DNA from: an uncultured Spirochaetaceae bacterium
GTDB taxonomy: Bacteria > Spirochaetota > Spirochaetia > Sphaerochaetales > Sphaerochaetaceae
Reading direction: 5' to 3'
Length of the DNA stretch: 64,000 bases
Assembly (NCBI GenBank): GCA_944389075.1
Contig: CALXLA010000044.1
Coordinates: 26,365-90,364, forward strand
The notes under the pieces were generated by a model. That model was not told the origin of the DNA and did not search any database. It saw only the letters and a list, made by a program, of their open reading frames with translations. A program made the position numbers and the translations under genes. Below, in pieces: positions 44,089 to 53,938 of this stretch (its first letter is position 1; the number at the start of each line of letters is the position of its first letter).

Positions 44089-44349
44089 TTACTCGGCCTT
44101 GACCTCTACGATCGAGCAGTACTTCCTGTTCTTCCTGTCATGGAACTTAACAGTGCCTGCGACCTTAGCAAAGAGTGTGTAGTCCTTGCCGCATCCGCAG
44201 TTCTCACCCGGATGGATCTTCGTTCCTCTCTGCCTTACGATAACCTCTCCAGCCTTGACAAGCTGTCCACCAAATCTCTTGACGCCAAGGCGCTGTGCGT
44301 TCGAATCGCGTCCGTTGCGGGAAGATCCGCCACCTTTCTTATGTGCCAT
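44089..44349 (-). CDS. rpmA: 50S ribosomal protein L27
   Basis: An 86-residue L27 starting [16 protein letters not shown], which reaches the peptidyl-transferase centre, with no N-terminal propeptide of the kind processed in Firmicutes. Conserved [18 protein letters not shown] follows. It stands three bases upstream of obgE and 12 bases after rplU. Confidence 0.97.
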   Translation of the reverse strand: MAHKKGGGSSRNGRDSNAQRLGVKRFGGQLVKAGEVIVRQRGTKIHPGENCGCGKDYTLFAKVAGTVKFHDRKNRKYCSIVEVKAE

Positions 44350-44361
44350 CTCTCTTCCTCC

Positions 44362-44673
44362 TTAGCCTTCGATCTTGTCAATCGTGATTGTGGTATAAGT
44401 CTCTCTGTGTCCCTGAGTCCTTCTGTAACCCTTTCTTCTGTGGAACTTGTAGACCTTCACCTTCTCACCTCTGAACTCTGAACCTACAGTAGCTGTGACC
44501 TTCGCACCTTCGACATAAGGCGTGCCGAACTTTGCAGTCTCACCATCTACTACAGCCAGAACCTTCTCGATTTCATAGGAAGAACCTTCCTCAAGGTTCA
44601 GCCTGTCAACCGTAAGCTTCTTTCCCTCTTCAGCCTTATACTGCCTGCCGAGGATTTCAACAAGTGCGTACAT
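44362..44673 (-). CDS. rplU: 50S ribosomal protein L21
   Basis: A 103-residue L21: MYALVEILGRQYKAEEGK at the start and KVYKFHRRKGYRRTQGHRE, the rRNA-binding C-terminal part. First gene of the rplU-rpmA-obgE-nadD-yqeK operon. The usual small ysxB/prp gene between L21 and L27 in Firmicutes is absent, consistent with the unprocessed L27. Confidence 0.97.
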   Translation of the reverse strand: MYALVEILGRQYKAEEGKKLTVDRLNLEEGSSYEIEKVLAVVDGETAKFGTPYVEGAKVTATVGSEFRGEKVKVYKFHRRKGYRRTQGHRETYTTITIDKIEG

Positions 44674-44783
44674 GTTCTTTCCTTTAGTTTTGATTTCCAG
44701 TGTGTTCTACCCTATCTGCCATGAAAGTGGAATACCTTCTTCCAGGAAAAACGCGGAAAAACGGAAAATAAATGATTTATAAA

Positions 44784-44797
44784 CAAACGTTCGTTTG
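44784..44797. promoter_or_regulatory. Inverted-repeat operator in front of the TetR gene
   Basis: Half-sites CAAACG and CGTTTG separated by TT, 13 bases before the TetR start and between the divergent tetR and rplU genes. Typical in position and form for TetR self-control. Confidence 0.6.
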
Positions 44798-44810
44798 ATA
44801 TCATATCCAT

Positions 44811-45350
44811 ATGAAGATCCATTCAAAGGAAGACATCCTGAAAGAAGCACTGGACATAATCGCATATGACGGAATAGACAAGCTTTCCATGTCAGAGCTA
44901 GCGAAAAGACTTGGAATCAACAAATCAAGCATCTACCACTGGTTTGAGAGCAAAGAGGAAATCATTGAAGAAGCCTTCCGATATGGGCACAGCAGGCTGA
45001 TGGCAAAAGGCTTCAGGCTATCCCTCGGACCAGATGCGCTCAGGACAGCGGCAAAAGCCTGGCAGGATATATTCACCGATGCGGAGATCCTTCCTTATCT
45101 GAGGACAGTATTCTCGCTCAGATTCTCAATGCCGGCTGCCGAGGAGGAAGCAAGAGCCGTCAAGCTCATGATCCATGGCCAGATTGATGTCATACTCACG
45201 AGCTATGGATACAGCTCCAGAATGATTCCGGAGCTGTTCTCTGCGCTCCTTACCGACAAGCTCCTGTCAGAGCTAGAGGGCCAGCATGAGGATATTGAGG
45301 GAATCGCAGGAAAGTATATCGAATTCCTGGGGAAGTCGGGCATCAGATGA
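44811..45350 (+). CDS. TetR-family transcriptional regulator
   Basis: A 179-residue regulator. The N-terminal helix-turn-helix is complete: EDILKEALDIIAYDGIDKLS (7-26) and ELAKRLGINKSSIYHWFESK (29-48). The C-terminal ligand domain is not informative. It likely represses itself through the inverted repeat 13 bases upstream. No efflux or enzyme gene lies directly next to it in the same direction; the neighbours are converging or diverging, so other targets are unknown. No clear Shine-Dalgarno precedes the ATG. Confidence 0.9.
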   Translation: MKIHSKEDILKEALDIIAYDGIDKLSMSELAKRLGINKSSIYHWFESKEEIIEEAFRYGHSRLMAKGFRLSLGPDALRTAAKAWQDIFTDAEILPYLRTVFSLRFSMPAAEEEARAVKLMIHGQIDVILTSYGYSSRMIPELFSALLTDKLLSELEGQHEDIEGIAGKYIEFLGKSGIR

Positions 45351-45362
45351 TGCCTGCCCGGA

Positions 45363-46547
45363 TCATCGCCTGAGCAAGGCCCCAAGCTTTCCAAGTCTCT
45401 CAAGCGCTTCGTCAAGAGTCTTCTCTGACCTTGCGAAATGCAGCCTGATGAGATTGTTCACATCTTCCCTGAAGAAGCTGGATCCAGGAACCGCAGCCAC
45501 TCCGATATTCGTGACCATCCACTCGCAGAACTCAAGATCGGTCCATCCCCTGAATTCATCAAGCTCAAGGAAATCCGATATATCGACAAGGACAAAATAG
45601 GAGCCCTGCGGCACATTGTGCTTAAGTCCTATCCTGTCGAGGCCAGCAAGGAAATGATCGCGTTTCCTCGTATAAAGCTCCTGCAGATCAGAATAGTAGC
45701 TGTCAGGAAGCGTAAGTCCTGCCACAGCCGCTTCCTGAAGCGGAGCCGCAGCTCCTACAGTAAGGAAGTCATGGACTTTCTTCGCAGCTTCGATCACGTC
45801 CTCTGGCCCGATGAGATATCCGAGCCTCCAGCCTGTTATCGAATATGTCTTCGAAAGCGAGCTGCATGTTATGGTATGATCGAACATTCCCGGAAGCGAT
45901 GCAGCTGCCACATGGACATTCGGCGCATAGATTATATGCTCATAGACTTCATCTGTAACGACGAATGCGTCATATCTGAGAGCAAGTTCCCCAATCGCGG
46001 AAAGCTCTTCCCTGGTGAATACCTTGCCACAGGGATTCGATGGATTGCAGACTATGATTGCTTTTGCACCCTGTCTGAATCCATCCTCGATAAGGGAGAT
46101 ATCAAAGGAATATTCAGGAGGAACCAGCGGTATGTAGATCGGCTCGGCGCCAGAGAGAATCGCATCGGCTCCATAGTTCTCATAGAAAGGAGAGAAAACC
46201 ATGACCTTATCACCAGGATTGCAGATCGTCATCATAGCGCACATCATCGCTTCCGTGCCGCCACATGTCACGACAATCTCCTTCTCCGGGTCGATTGTGC
46301 GCTTCAGCGTCTTCGCAGCCTTCAAAGCCAGCGCCTCGCGGAAATTCTCCGCACCGAATGTGATTGAATACTGATGCGGTCCCTTGTATGCGGCTTCCGC
46401 AAGCGCATCAAGAAGCTCCTTCGGAGGATCAAAGTCCGGAAATCCCTGCGAAAGATTGATGCTTCCCGGGCATCCATCGCTTATGCGCGTCATCCTCCTT
46501 ATCACGGAATCCGTGAACTCTCCTACTCTTCTGCTCAATTCAGGCAT
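45363..46547 (-). CDS. Class I/II PLP-dependent aminotransferase
   Basis: A 394-residue fold-type I aminotransferase. Landmarks: INLSQGFPDF (30-39), TCGGTEAMM, CNPSNPCGKVF (171-181), the PLP-binding SLSKTYSITGWRLGY with the lysine at about 236, and R371 region NLIRLHFARS. Closest in pattern to aspartate/aromatic or kynurenine-methionine aminotransferases (YbdL-like); the amino donor is not decidable. It converges on the TetR gene and stands nine bases downstream of the LarA-like gene, so the two may be co-transcribed. Confidence 0.9.
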   Translation of the reverse strand: MPELSRRVGEFTDSVIRRMTRISDGCPGSINLSQGFPDFDPPKELLDALAEAAYKGPHQYSITFGAENFREALALKAAKTLKRTIDPEKEIVVTCGGTEAMMCAMMTICNPGDKVMVFSPFYENYGADAILSGAEPIYIPLVPPEYSFDISLIEDGFRQGAKAIIVCNPSNPCGKVFTREELSAIGELALRYDAFVVTDEVYEHIIYAPNVHVAAASLPGMFDHTITCSSLSKTYSITGWRLGYLIGPEDVIEAAKKVHDFLTVGAAAPLQEAAVAGLTLPDSYYSDLQELYTRKRDHFLAGLDRIGLKHNVPQGSYFVLVDISDFLELDEFRGWTDLEFCEWMVTNIGVAAVPGSSFFREDVNNLIRLHFARSEKTLDEALERLGKLGALLRR

Positions 46548-46556
46548 ATATCCACC

Positions 46557-47834
46557 TCACTTATTGACTTCCGGAAGCACGGTCGAACCATATGGAATCA
46601 CATAGATGCTCTTGCCTTCAAGATCCGCATCCGCAAGAAGCTCGGACATATCATCATATGCCCTGATTCCCATAGGAGCGACTGTCTCCCTGGGGATCGA
46701 CGAATACATAAGTATCCGGAATCTGGAAGCCTGCTCGCAGTTGAGGAAGAAGATATATCCGCCAACTGTGAACTCTGTCCTCAGCTTCTCCTCGAAGGTT
46801 CCATCGACAAGAGGACCTATCCAATCGAAATAATCCGGGCTTCCACCGCCATTCCTGCCCTCAAGGAGAAGTATCAATGTACCGCCATCCTTGAGTGCTG
46901 ATATGACATTATCGACAGCTTTTGTTCCCTGATAAAGCGATTCATCCTTCGGGAATCCACCGCAGCTCGTGATGACTACATCTGCTTTCCTGTCTATCGG
47001 CACCGTATAGATTTCCCTGACGCGGCTGCATGCCTTCTCCCATGATTTCTTCCAGTGTCCAGCATAGATGGCCGCCGGCCTGAACTCCGAATCAGTGACA
47101 AGATTTATCATGAAAAGATTCTTCATCATGGCAGCAGCCTCGCACATATCCTCATTGAGAGGATTGCCGTCGAGAACGCCATTCCCGATTTCGGGATTCG
47201 TCACGAACTTATCAGGAGCAAGGCTGTAGGCATGGTTGTGCTTGATTGTCTCAAGTCCTGAGATTCCCGGAAGTATGCTCTTCCTGCCCCCTCCGAATCC
47301 AGCCATCACATGATATGTGGCAGCCCCGAGACATATGACGAGATCAGCGTCTGCCGCATCCTTGTTCACATATACCGGGGTCTTATAGCTCGTTGTACCA
47401 AGATATGCAAGATCGAGAGCCCTGCAATCATGGTTAACCGTCTTCACCTTGCGGAAGACATCAGGAGTCACAAGCTTCATGAGATCCTCTTCGGAACCTC
47501 CCTCATGTGTACCCGTAGCGACAATGATCTCAAGATCTTCATAGTTCTTGCCGCATCTGTCGACAAGATAGCTTATGATTCCCGGCACGAAAAGATCCTG
47601 GCGCATCCAGAAGCGCGTCATATCGCTGATGACGATCGCTATCCTGCCTGCTGATGACGCAATGACGGAAAGCGGTTCCGTTCCTATCGGATTGTCAAGC
47701 GCCCTGAACAGCTCTTCCCTTATATCAGAGAGAGTCTCCGTACTGTTGCCCTCGATAACGCCTATCACCTGCGCATCATCTATTGGGATGGAAAGCTCAG
47801 AACTTCCATATCTGAAAAGATAATCCTTAATCAT
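46557..47834 (-). CDS. LarA-family (DUF2088) racemase-like protein
   Basis: A 425-residue homologue of the nickel-pincer lactate racemase LarA. The residues that hold the cofactor in Lactobacillus LarA (H108, H174, K184, H200) have clear counterparts: H110 in ATGTHEGGS, H175 in TYHVMAG, K185 in GFGGGRKS and H201 in KHNHAYS. So it can probably bind the same cofactor and racemise a 2-hydroxy acid; the substrate may differ from lactate. larB, larC and larE, which make the cofactor, are not in the window. It lies between an aminotransferase and an amino-acid transporter. Confidence 0.85.
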   Translation of the reverse strand: MIKDYLFRYGSSELSIPIDDAQVIGVIEGNSTETLSDIREELFRALDNPIGTEPLSVIASSAGRIAIVISDMTRFWMRQDLFVPGIISYLVDRCGKNYEDLEIIVATGTHEGGSEEDLMKLVTPDVFRKVKTVNHDCRALDLAYLGTTSYKTPVYVNKDAADADLVICLGAATYHVMAGFGGGRKSILPGISGLETIKHNHAYSLAPDKFVTNPEIGNGVLDGNPLNEDMCEAAAMMKNLFMINLVTDSEFRPAAIYAGHWKKSWEKACSRVREIYTVPIDRKADVVITSCGGFPKDESLYQGTKAVDNVISALKDGGTLILLLEGRNGGGSPDYFDWIGPLVDGTFEEKLRTEFTVGGYIFFLNCEQASRFRILMYSSIPRETVAPMGIRAYDDMSELLADADLEGKSIYVIPYGSTVLPEVNK

Positions 47835-47842
47835 ATTACACC

Positions 47843-48580
47843 TTAAAGAACTTTATCGAGGAAGCTTATCAGCCTCGGACTCCTCGGGCTGTCAAAGAAC
47901 TCATCGGCAGGCCTGTCCTCATCAATCCGCCCGCCATCAAGGAAAAGTATGCGGTTGCTCACCTCACGTGCAAAGCGCATCTCATGAGTGACGATTATCA
48001 TGGTCATGCCAGCAGATGCAAGCATCTTCATGACATCAAGCACCTCGCCGATCATCTCTGGATCGAGCGCAGATGTGGGCTCATCGAAAAGCATGACATC
48101 CGGCTCCATCATAAGGGACCTGACAATGGCAATCCTCTGCTTCTGTCCCCCGGAGAGCTGCGAAGGATAGGAACTGGCCTTATCTTCAAGTCCCAGCCGC
48201 TTCAGGAGCTTGATGGCCTTTGCCTCAGCTTCTTCCTTCTCCATACCGAGAATCCTGACAGGAGCAACTGTGAGATTCCTCATCACATTCATGTTGTTGA
48301 ACAGATTGAAGTGCTGGAATACCATGCCAATCCTCTGCCTCTGCTTGTTGATATCGACATCCTTCGCACAGAGATCGGTACCATCGAATATGATCTGTCC
48401 GGATGTCGGTATCTCAAGAAGATTCAGGCATCTCAGGAACGTGCTCTTGCCACCGCCAGAAGGTCCGATTATCGAGACCACCTTGTTCTTTTCGAAATCC
48501 GTGGAGATTTCATTGAGGACCAGATTCTTCCCGAAGCTCTTGGATAGATTCCTCACCTGTATAATGCTATGCCCGCTCAT
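47843..48580 (-). CDS. Polar amino-acid ABC transporter ATPase
   Basis: A 245-residue GlnQ/ArtP-type ATPase: Walker [10 protein letters not shown] (38-46; the middle glycine replaces the usual serine), Q-loop [11 protein letters not shown], signature [15 protein letters not shown], Walker [16 protein letters not shown]-loop VTHEM. It powers uptake of a polar amino acid. It overlaps the permease gene by 14 bases and is the last gene of the three. Confidence 0.93.
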   Translation of the reverse strand: MSGHSIIQVRNLSKSFGKNLVLNEISTDFEKNKVVSIIGPSGGGKSTFLRCLNLLEIPTSGQIIFDGTDLCAKDVDINKQRQRIGMVFQHFNLFNNMNVMRNLTVAPVRILGMEKEEAEAKAIKLLKRLGLEDKASSYPSQLSGGQKQRIAIVRSLMMEPDVMLFDEPTSALDPEMIGEVLDVMKMLASAGMTMIIVTHEMRFAREVSNRILFLDGGRIDEDRPADEFFDSPRSPRLISFLDKVL

Positions 48581-49262
48581 GTCTCATCCTCTTTTCAAGA
48601 AGCGCTATGAATCTGCCTCCGATGAATGTCATGACGAAATAAATGCATGCCGCAATCGCAAGACATGGAAGGCTTCTGTATGTGACTGCAATGACATCAT
48701 TCGTACGGAACATCAGGTCCGCGATTCCAATCACAGAAACAATCGATGACTCCTTGATGACTGTCACGAATTCATTGCCCAGAGCCGGGAGTATGTTCTT
48801 CACAGCCTGAGGGAGGATGACAAGCGTCATCGATTCCCTATATCTGAATCCGATGCTTCTTGCGGCCTCCATCTGCCCGGAATCAACCGCCTGTATCCCG
48901 GATCTGATGACCTCAGCGATATATGCGCAGCTGTTCATGCTCATTGCGACGATTCCAGCCATGAATCTTGAGAAATTGGGGATCCATGAAACATCGGGGA
49001 ATGTTATCCCTATCATCGGAAGTCCATAGAAAATGAACATGAGCTGGACCATCAGCGGTGTTCCGCGTATAAATTCGATATATGCGACAGCTATCCATTT
49101 GAGCGGCTTGATCCTGCACATCCTCATCACTGCCATAAGCGTACCGAAGATAAGACCAAGCACGACGCTCAGAGCCGCTATGATGAGAGTATTCTTCACG
49201 CCTTCCATGAAGAAAGGCGTGTATCTTTCAAGTATTGCGGCGATTTGCGCAAAGAATCCCAT
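48567..49262 (-). CDS. Polar amino-acid ABC transporter permease
   Basis: A 231-residue HisM/GlnP-type permease with about five membrane helices: [24 protein letters not shown] near the N-terminus, [16 protein letters not shown] (62-77), and the EAA loop [32 protein letters not shown] (132-163) that contacts the ATPase. It sits three bases before the end of the binding-protein gene's transcript unit and presumably forms a homodimer, since only one permease gene is present. Confidence 0.93.
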   Translation of the reverse strand: MGFFAQIAAILERYTPFFMEGVKNTLIIAALSVVLGLIFGTLMAVMRMCRIKPLKWIAVAYIEFIRGTPLMVQLMFIFYGLPMIGITFPDVSWIPNFSRFMAGIVAMSMNSCAYIAEVIRSGIQAVDSGQMEAARSIGFRYRESMTLVILPQAVKNILPALGNEFVTVIKESSIVSVIGIADLMFRTNDVIAVTYRSLPCLAIAACIYFVMTFIGGRFIALLEKRMRHERA

Positions 49263-49264
49263 AA

Positions 49265-50080
49265 TCAGAGACCAAGCTCTTTCTGGAGGGCGACTGCCTC
49301 ATCCCAGGCTTTCTGATAGGACCCATCGCTGAGAACCCTTGCGATTACCTTGTTGACCTCCGCCTTCAGGTCCTCATTTCCCTTCTGGATGATGATTGAC
49401 TTGCCGAATCTGGCTTCCTCGGAATCGAATGTATAGTTGGCAATTGTGAGCTTGCCATCGCTTGATGCTATGATCGAATCACCTACAGCCGCATCAACGA
49501 CAAGTCCCGCGATGTTGCCATTCTGCACTTCGATTGCCAGCTCAGGATACTTTGCGAGCTCGAAAAGCTCGGAATCAGGGAAGACCTTGCGGATGAGCTG
49601 AGACTGGATTGTACCCCTCTGCGCACCAACCTTGAGTCCCGCAAGGGATTCAGGAGATGTATATACATTCTCATTGCCTGTGGCAACGACAAGATACTGG
49701 AGGCTCTCCTCATAGATATCGGAGAAATCTATGACTTCTGCTCTCTCTGGAGTATTCGTGAAGGCCGCGATTCCAAGATCAACCTGACCTGCCTGAATAG
49801 CAGGGATGATGCCATCGAATGCCATATCGACGATTTCGAGATTGACGCCAAGCGCATCAGCGATTTCCTGAGCGAGGAACATATCGCAGCCAACTATATT
49901 GGCATCCATATCCTTGAACTCATATGGAGCATACTGGGCCTCTGTACCGACAACAAGCTTTCCAGTCCTGTTGATTCTATCCAGCACAGACTCGCTTTCG
50001 CCAGCTCCTGATGCGAAAGCCAGCCCTGCAGCTGCAATCAGCATAGAGAAAAGCACGATAAATCTTGAAAATCTCTTCAT
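49265..50080 (-). CDS. Polar amino-acid periplasmic binding protein
   Basis: A 271-residue family 3 (SBP_bac_3) binding protein. Signal peptide to about residue 24 (RFIVLFSMLIAAAGLAFASGA). The ligand-pocket signature is GKLVVGTEAQYAPYEF (40-55), FDGIIPAIQAGQVDLGIAAFTNTPERAE (84-112) and VGAQRGTIQSQ. First gene of the importer operon, with AAGGAG upstream. The ligand may be arginine or another basic or polar amino acid, since argS and an ARG-box-like palindrome lie just upstream; this is inference. Confidence 0.92.
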   Translation of the reverse strand: MKRFSRFIVLFSMLIAAAGLAFASGAGESESVLDRINRTGKLVVGTEAQYAPYEFKDMDANIVGCDMFLAQEIADALGVNLEIVDMAFDGIIPAIQAGQVDLGIAAFTNTPERAEVIDFSDIYEESLQYLVVATGNENVYTSPESLAGLKVGAQRGTIQSQLIRKVFPDSELFELAKYPELAIEVQNGNIAGLVVDAAVGDSIIASSDGKLTIANYTFDSEEARFGKSIIIQKGNEDLKAEVNKVIARVLSDGSYQKAWDEAVALQKELGL

Positions 50081-50111
50081 AATATTTCTCCTTGCAATGG
50101 AAGTCTGTATT

Positions 50112-50140
50112 TTTATACAAAATCATTTCGGTTTAGCCAA
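50112..50140 (-). promoter_or_regulatory. Promoter of the amino-acid transporter operon
   Basis: Minus-strand TTGGCT (50135-50140), 17-base spacer, TATAAA (50112-50117), about 32 bases before the binding-protein ATG. Confidence 0.65.
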
Positions 50141-50162
50141 GAGTTCCCCATGCCAAATCTGA

Positions 50163-50180
50163 ATTTTTATGCATAAAAAT
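50163..50180. promoter_or_regulatory. 18-bp perfect palindrome, ARG-box-like
   Basis: ATTTTTATGCATAAAAAT, embedded in TGAATTTTTATGCA and TGCATAAAAATGAA, which resemble ArgR operator halves. It lies about 22 bases upstream of the -35 element of the transporter promoter. Could equally be another AT-rich regulator site. Confidence 0.4.
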
Positions 50181-50205
50181 GAAATCTGCTATCCAATGCA
50201 TGGAA

Positions 50206-50235
50206 ATGCCCTGCCAATCATGACAGGCAGGGCAT
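50206..50235 (-). terminator. Rho-independent terminator of argS
   Basis: Perfect ten-pair stem ATGCCCTGCC / GGCAGGGCAT with a 10-base loop, eight bases after the argS stop; the T tail (TTTCC) is short. Confidence 0.8.
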
Positions 50236-50242
50236 CTGATCA

Positions 50243-51985
50243 TCACATAGATTCGAGGAATGGTATACCTATAAGCGCAAAGGCATTCTTCATGACGCCG
50301 AGAAGCGCGGAAACAAGCCTTACTCTCGAAACGACAAGCTCCTTCGTATCGGCTTTGAGTATCTGATTGTCATGATAGTAATGGCTGAATGTCTTCGCAG
50401 CATCATACAGGAACGCGGCGATTATACTCGGATCGAATGTATCAGCTGCTTTCCTGACCTGGGACGGGAAAGATGCGATGAGCTTGAGGAGTTCCTTCTC
50501 ATCATCGACTGTAAGCAGGGAGCAATCAGAAGTCACGCCTGCGAACGCATCCTTGTCGAACTTGCGAAGAATCGATGAAATGCGTGCGCATGTGTACTGA
50601 AGATAAGGTCCCGTATTACCGCTGAAAGAGATAGATTCCTTAGGATTGAAGATCATATCGCGCTGCGGCTGGACCTGAAGAAGGAAGTAGTTGAGGGCTC
50701 CAAGCGCGATCTTGTGGGCAGTCTCATCAACATCATCGACCTCAGCTTCCCTTCCCTTGCTGATTATCTCTTCTTTCGCAAGCTGAGTGAGCTCTGCAAG
50801 GAGATCGTCAGCATCTACGACAGTGCCTTCCCTTGACTTCATCTTTCCATCTGGAAGATTGACCATGCCATAAGAAAGGTGATGGAGCTCATCAGCCCAC
50901 TTGTAGCCAAGACACTTCAGGACATAGAACAGGACCTTGAAATGATAGTTCTGCTCGGAAGCGACGACGTAGATAAGGGAATCAAAAGGCCAGTCATCAT
51001 GGCGTTTGACAGCTGTACCGATATCCTGGGTCATATAGAGAGTCGTCCCATCACGGCGGAGAAGGACCTTCTTATCCAATCCTATCGGAGCGAGGTCTAT
51101 CTGGACAGAACCATCCTCTTCCCTCTGGAATATGCCCATATCGAGGCCTTTCATGACCTCTTCGCGTCCAAGCTTATATGTATCGCTCTCATAATAAAGC
51201 TTATCGAATGATATGCCTGTATTCCTGTAAGTCTCGGCAACACCATCAAGCGTCCACTTGTTCATCTTCTCCCAGAGTGCCCTTACCTCAGGATCCCCTG
51301 CTTCCCAGTCCCTGAGCATCTGCTGGGCCATCTGGTCTGGAGTATCGTCCCCGGCTTCCTTCTCCCACTGGGCAAAGCGCACGTAGTATCGTCCGACGAA
51401 ATGATCGCCCTTCTCTCCTGTCGACTCCGGAGTCTCCCCATTGCCGAAGAGCTTATAGGCAAGCATCGACTTGCAGATATGGACACCCCTGTTGTTGATG
51501 AGATTGACTTTCATCACATCAGCGCCAGTTGCGGAAATGAGAGATGATACAGCCTGTCCCAATGCATCATTCCTCATATGTCCAAGATGAAGAGGCTTGT
51601 TGGTATTCGGACATGAGAACTCGATCATCACCTTGCGTCCCTTGCCTGACTCATTGTGTCCATACGCAGAACCTTCATTCTCAGCCCTGCTGAGGATCGC
51701 ATCTGCGAGCTTAGGGATATCGAAGCGGACATTCAGATAAGGACCTGCAAGCACAATCTCTCCAGCAGGATGATCATCGCCAAGGCGTTCAGCAACAGCT
51801 TCTGCGATCTTCTGAGGTGCCATCTTCAGTGCTTTGGCATAAGGGAAAAGCGGGAAAGCGACATCGCCCATCTCGCTCTTAGGTGGCTGCCCGATTGCAA
51901 GCTGCGGTATATCATCAGTACCTGCAATAGCCTTCAGTTCATTCTCTATAGCCTCTTTCCAGGCATATTTAAGCTCTTCAAGCAT
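50243..51985 (-). CDS. argS: Arginyl-tRNA synthetase
   Basis: A 580-residue class I synthetase. The arginine-specific N-terminal domain (1-110) precedes the HIGH-type motif PNTNKPLHLGHMRNDALG (about 122-139). The KMSKS region is reduced to GKMKSREGTVVD (about 363-374), as in many ArgRS. The C-terminal anticodon-binding domain is helical (VRKAADTFDPSIIAAFLYDAAKTF). It charges tRNA-Arg in the cytoplasm. Single-gene unit with its own terminator. Confidence 0.96.
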   Translation of the reverse strand: MLEELKYAWKEAIENELKAIAGTDDIPQLAIGQPPKSEMGDVAFPLFPYAKALKMAPQKIAEAVAERLGDDHPAGEIVLAGPYLNVRFDIPKLADAILSRAENEGSAYGHNESGKGRKVMIEFSCPNTNKPLHLGHMRNDALGQAVSSLISATGADVMKVNLINNRGVHICKSMLAYKLFGNGETPESTGEKGDHFVGRYYVRFAQWEKEAGDDTPDQMAQQMLRDWEAGDPEVRALWEKMNKWTLDGVAETYRNTGISFDKLYYESDTYKLGREEVMKGLDMGIFQREEDGSVQIDLAPIGLDKKVLLRRDGTTLYMTQDIGTAVKRHDDWPFDSLIYVVASEQNYHFKVLFYVLKCLGYKWADELHHLSYGMVNLPDGKMKSREGTVVDADDLLAELTQLAKEEIISKGREAEVDDVDETAHKIALGALNYFLLQVQPQRDMIFNPKESISFSGNTGPYLQYTCARISSILRKFDKDAFAGVTSDCSLLTVDDEKELLKLIASFPSQVRKAADTFDPSIIAAFLYDAAKTFSHYYHDNQILKADTKELVVSRVRLVSALLGVMKNAFALIGIPFLESM

Positions 51986-52021
51986 GTTATTCTCCGTATA
52001 TAGCAGACTACATTAAAAAGT

Positions 52022-52963
52022 TCAGATACGTAAAGATACCTCTCCAGAGGAAAGAACCTCTTCCCTTCCATCGGTATATCTGACGAGAAGATGACCGGCA
52101 TCATCCAGTCCATATGCATAGGCCTGAATCATTTTCCCGGCCTTGATGACAGTCACCTCCCGGCCTATGACAAAGCACCTTTCCCTGTAGAGACTGATGA
52201 AATCAGTACCCTGGATATCAAGAAGGCGCTTTGAGATATCAGCGGCAAGCGCAGCCCGGGAAACAGCAGGCGGACAATCCTGATATATGAATCCCATCTT
52301 GCCCCTGAGATCCTCTGGTATCTCATCCTCAGTACCTGATAGATTCACGCCGATTCCGACAATCACCTCATCTAAGCCTCCGAGCTCCATATTGACGATT
52401 CCCTCTGTAAGGATCCCGACGATCTTCCTTCCATCAAGGTATATATCATTTACCCATTTTATAGCGGTCTTTCTGCCTGTGAGGGCCTCAATGCTCTCAG
52501 ACACAGCAACTGCCGCGGATATCGTGACCATATCTGGGCGCGTGATGCTGCTTCCAGCCATCGTCAGGCAGAGATACAGCCCGCCTTTCGGAGAGAAAAA
52601 GGAACGACCAAGCCTTCCTCTGCCACCAGTCTGCATCGCGGCGACTGTGCAGAAAGGAGACTTTACGCCTGAGGCCAGAAGCTTCCTTGCCTCTGCGAAT
52701 GTGCTCGTGGTTTCAGGATAGTAGTAGACTGGCAGTTCCCCGAATGCAATGGCAAGAGTCTTCTCAGAAAGCACATCCCCCGACTGGTAGATATAGCCGA
52801 GCTTCTTCGATGCCCTGATATCATAGCCATCGGCTATCAGGGACTGCACGCTTTTCGATACAGCCATCCTTGAGCATCCGATTCCCTCCGATATCATCTG
52901 GCCTGAAACATGCTTGCCCTCATTCCTGATGAGGAAGTCCAATACAACATCCTTGACTGCCAT
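52022..52963 (-). CDS. birA: Bifunctional biotin-protein ligase / biotin repressor
   Basis: A 313-residue BirA with an N-terminal winged helix ([23 protein letters not shown], 16-38), so it is a group II ligase-repressor. The biotin loop is [13 protein letters not shown] (112-124), then [17 protein letters not shown] (167-183), and a C-terminal SH3-like domain. It makes biotinyl-AMP and loads it on acyl carrier proteins, and can repress biotin genes. No bio operon is in the window. It stands 36 bases upstream of argS. Confidence 0.93.
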   Translation of the reverse strand: MAVKDVVLDFLIRNEGKHVSGQMISEGIGCSRMAVSKSVQSLIADGYDIRASKKLGYIYQSGDVLSEKTLAIAFGELPVYYYPETTSTFAEARKLLASGVKSPFCTVAAMQTGGRGRLGRSFFSPKGGLYLCLTMAGSSITRPDMVTISAAVAVSESIEALTGRKTAIKWVNDIYLDGRKIVGILTEGIVNMELGGLDEVIVGIGVNLSGTEDEIPEDLRGKMGFIYQDCPPAVSRAALAADISKRLLDIQGTDFISLYRERCFVIGREVTVIKAGKMIQAYAYGLDDAGHLLVRYTDGREEVLSSGEVSLRI

Positions 52964-53044
52964 ATTCTGTATTGTATCTTTTTTTCAGCTCGCTTTCATC
53001 AAGTCATGCTACCAAAGCATCAGCTTATTGGGTATCATGCGGCT

Positions 53045-53938
53045 ATGTACAATTCAGACAGATTCGTTGATTCGTTCCTCACATCATTCTCCCGCGCATC
53101 GAGAAATGAGACAGGAAGGGAAAATACCCTGCCCAAGATGCAGGACATAGAGAAGATGGAAGAGCTTCTATCGCTGCTGTTCTTTCCTGGACGCCAGGGC
53201 ACAGGCGGAATAGAGAACCTCAGAAGCATAATAGAATACAACATGGAGATGTTCACAAGGCTCCTTCATGATTCGATAAAGCAGGCACTGTCATATGAGC
53301 ATAGAGAGCATAGTGCATCATGGGCCATGAACCTTGCGACAGAGCATGTCGATGCGCTCTGCGAAGAGCTTCCGAGGATAAGGCTTCTATTGAAGAAAGA
53401 CGCTGAGGCTGGATACATGGGGGACCCTGCCGCACGCAATGTCCACGAAGTGATCCTTTGCTACCCTGCAATGAAGGCCATAACAGTGCACAGGGTCGCT
53501 CACTTCCTTTTCAGGAGAGGCGTTCCACTTGTTCCCAGAATGATGAATGAGGTGATCCATCAGAGAACCGGAATAGATATCCATCCTGGCGCGGAGATCG
53601 GCGAAAGCTTCTTCATCGACCATGGAACAGGTGTCGTAATCGGAGAGACAACCATAATAGGCAACAATGTGAAACTTTATCAGGGTGTCACGCTGGGAGC
53701 TCTTTCCATCCCGAAGCACGGATGCGGAACACTGCTCGAAGGAGCGAAGAGACATCCTACGATAGAGGACAATGTCACGATCTACGCAAATGCCACAATA
53801 CTCGGGGATGTCACAATCGGCAGCGGTTCGACCATCGCATCGAATGCATGGATAAAGAACGACATTCCGGCCAATTCGCTTGTCATAACAGCCACTCCTG
53901 AAATCAAGGTGAAGCCTAAGGCCCTACCGAAACGATAA
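53045..53938 (+). CDS. cysE: Serine O-acetyltransferase
   Basis: A 297-residue CysE/EpsC-type enzyme. The helical N-terminal part (1-165) precedes a left-handed beta-helix with hexapeptide repeats: [20 protein letters not shown] (175-194), [32 protein letters not shown]. It makes O-acetylserine for cysteine synthesis. The start [10 protein letters not shown] at 53045 has a TATCAT six bases upstream and no Shine-Dalgarno; the longer frame to 52910 runs into birA and has no family match. It converges on mtaB with a 23-base overlap. Confidence 0.92.
   Translation: MYNSDRFVDSFLTSFSRASRNETGRENTLPKMQDIEKMEELLSLLFFPGRQGTGGIENLRSIIEYNMEMFTRLLHDSIKQALSYEHREHSASWAMNLATEHVDALCEELPRIRLLLKKDAEAGYMGDPAARNVHEVILCYPAMKAITVHRVAHFLFRRGVPLVPRMMNEVIHQRTGIDIHPGAEIGESFFIDHGTGVVIGETTIIGNNVKLYQGVTLGALSIPKHGCGTLLEGAKRHPTIEDNVTIYANATILGDVTIGSGSTIASNAWIKNDIPANSLVITATPEIKVKPKALPKR

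Noticed and set aside
45340..45362. GGCATCA/TGATGCC hairpin between the TetR gene and the aminotransferase gene
   Set aside because: Seven pairs but no T tract on either strand; overlaps the end of tetR.
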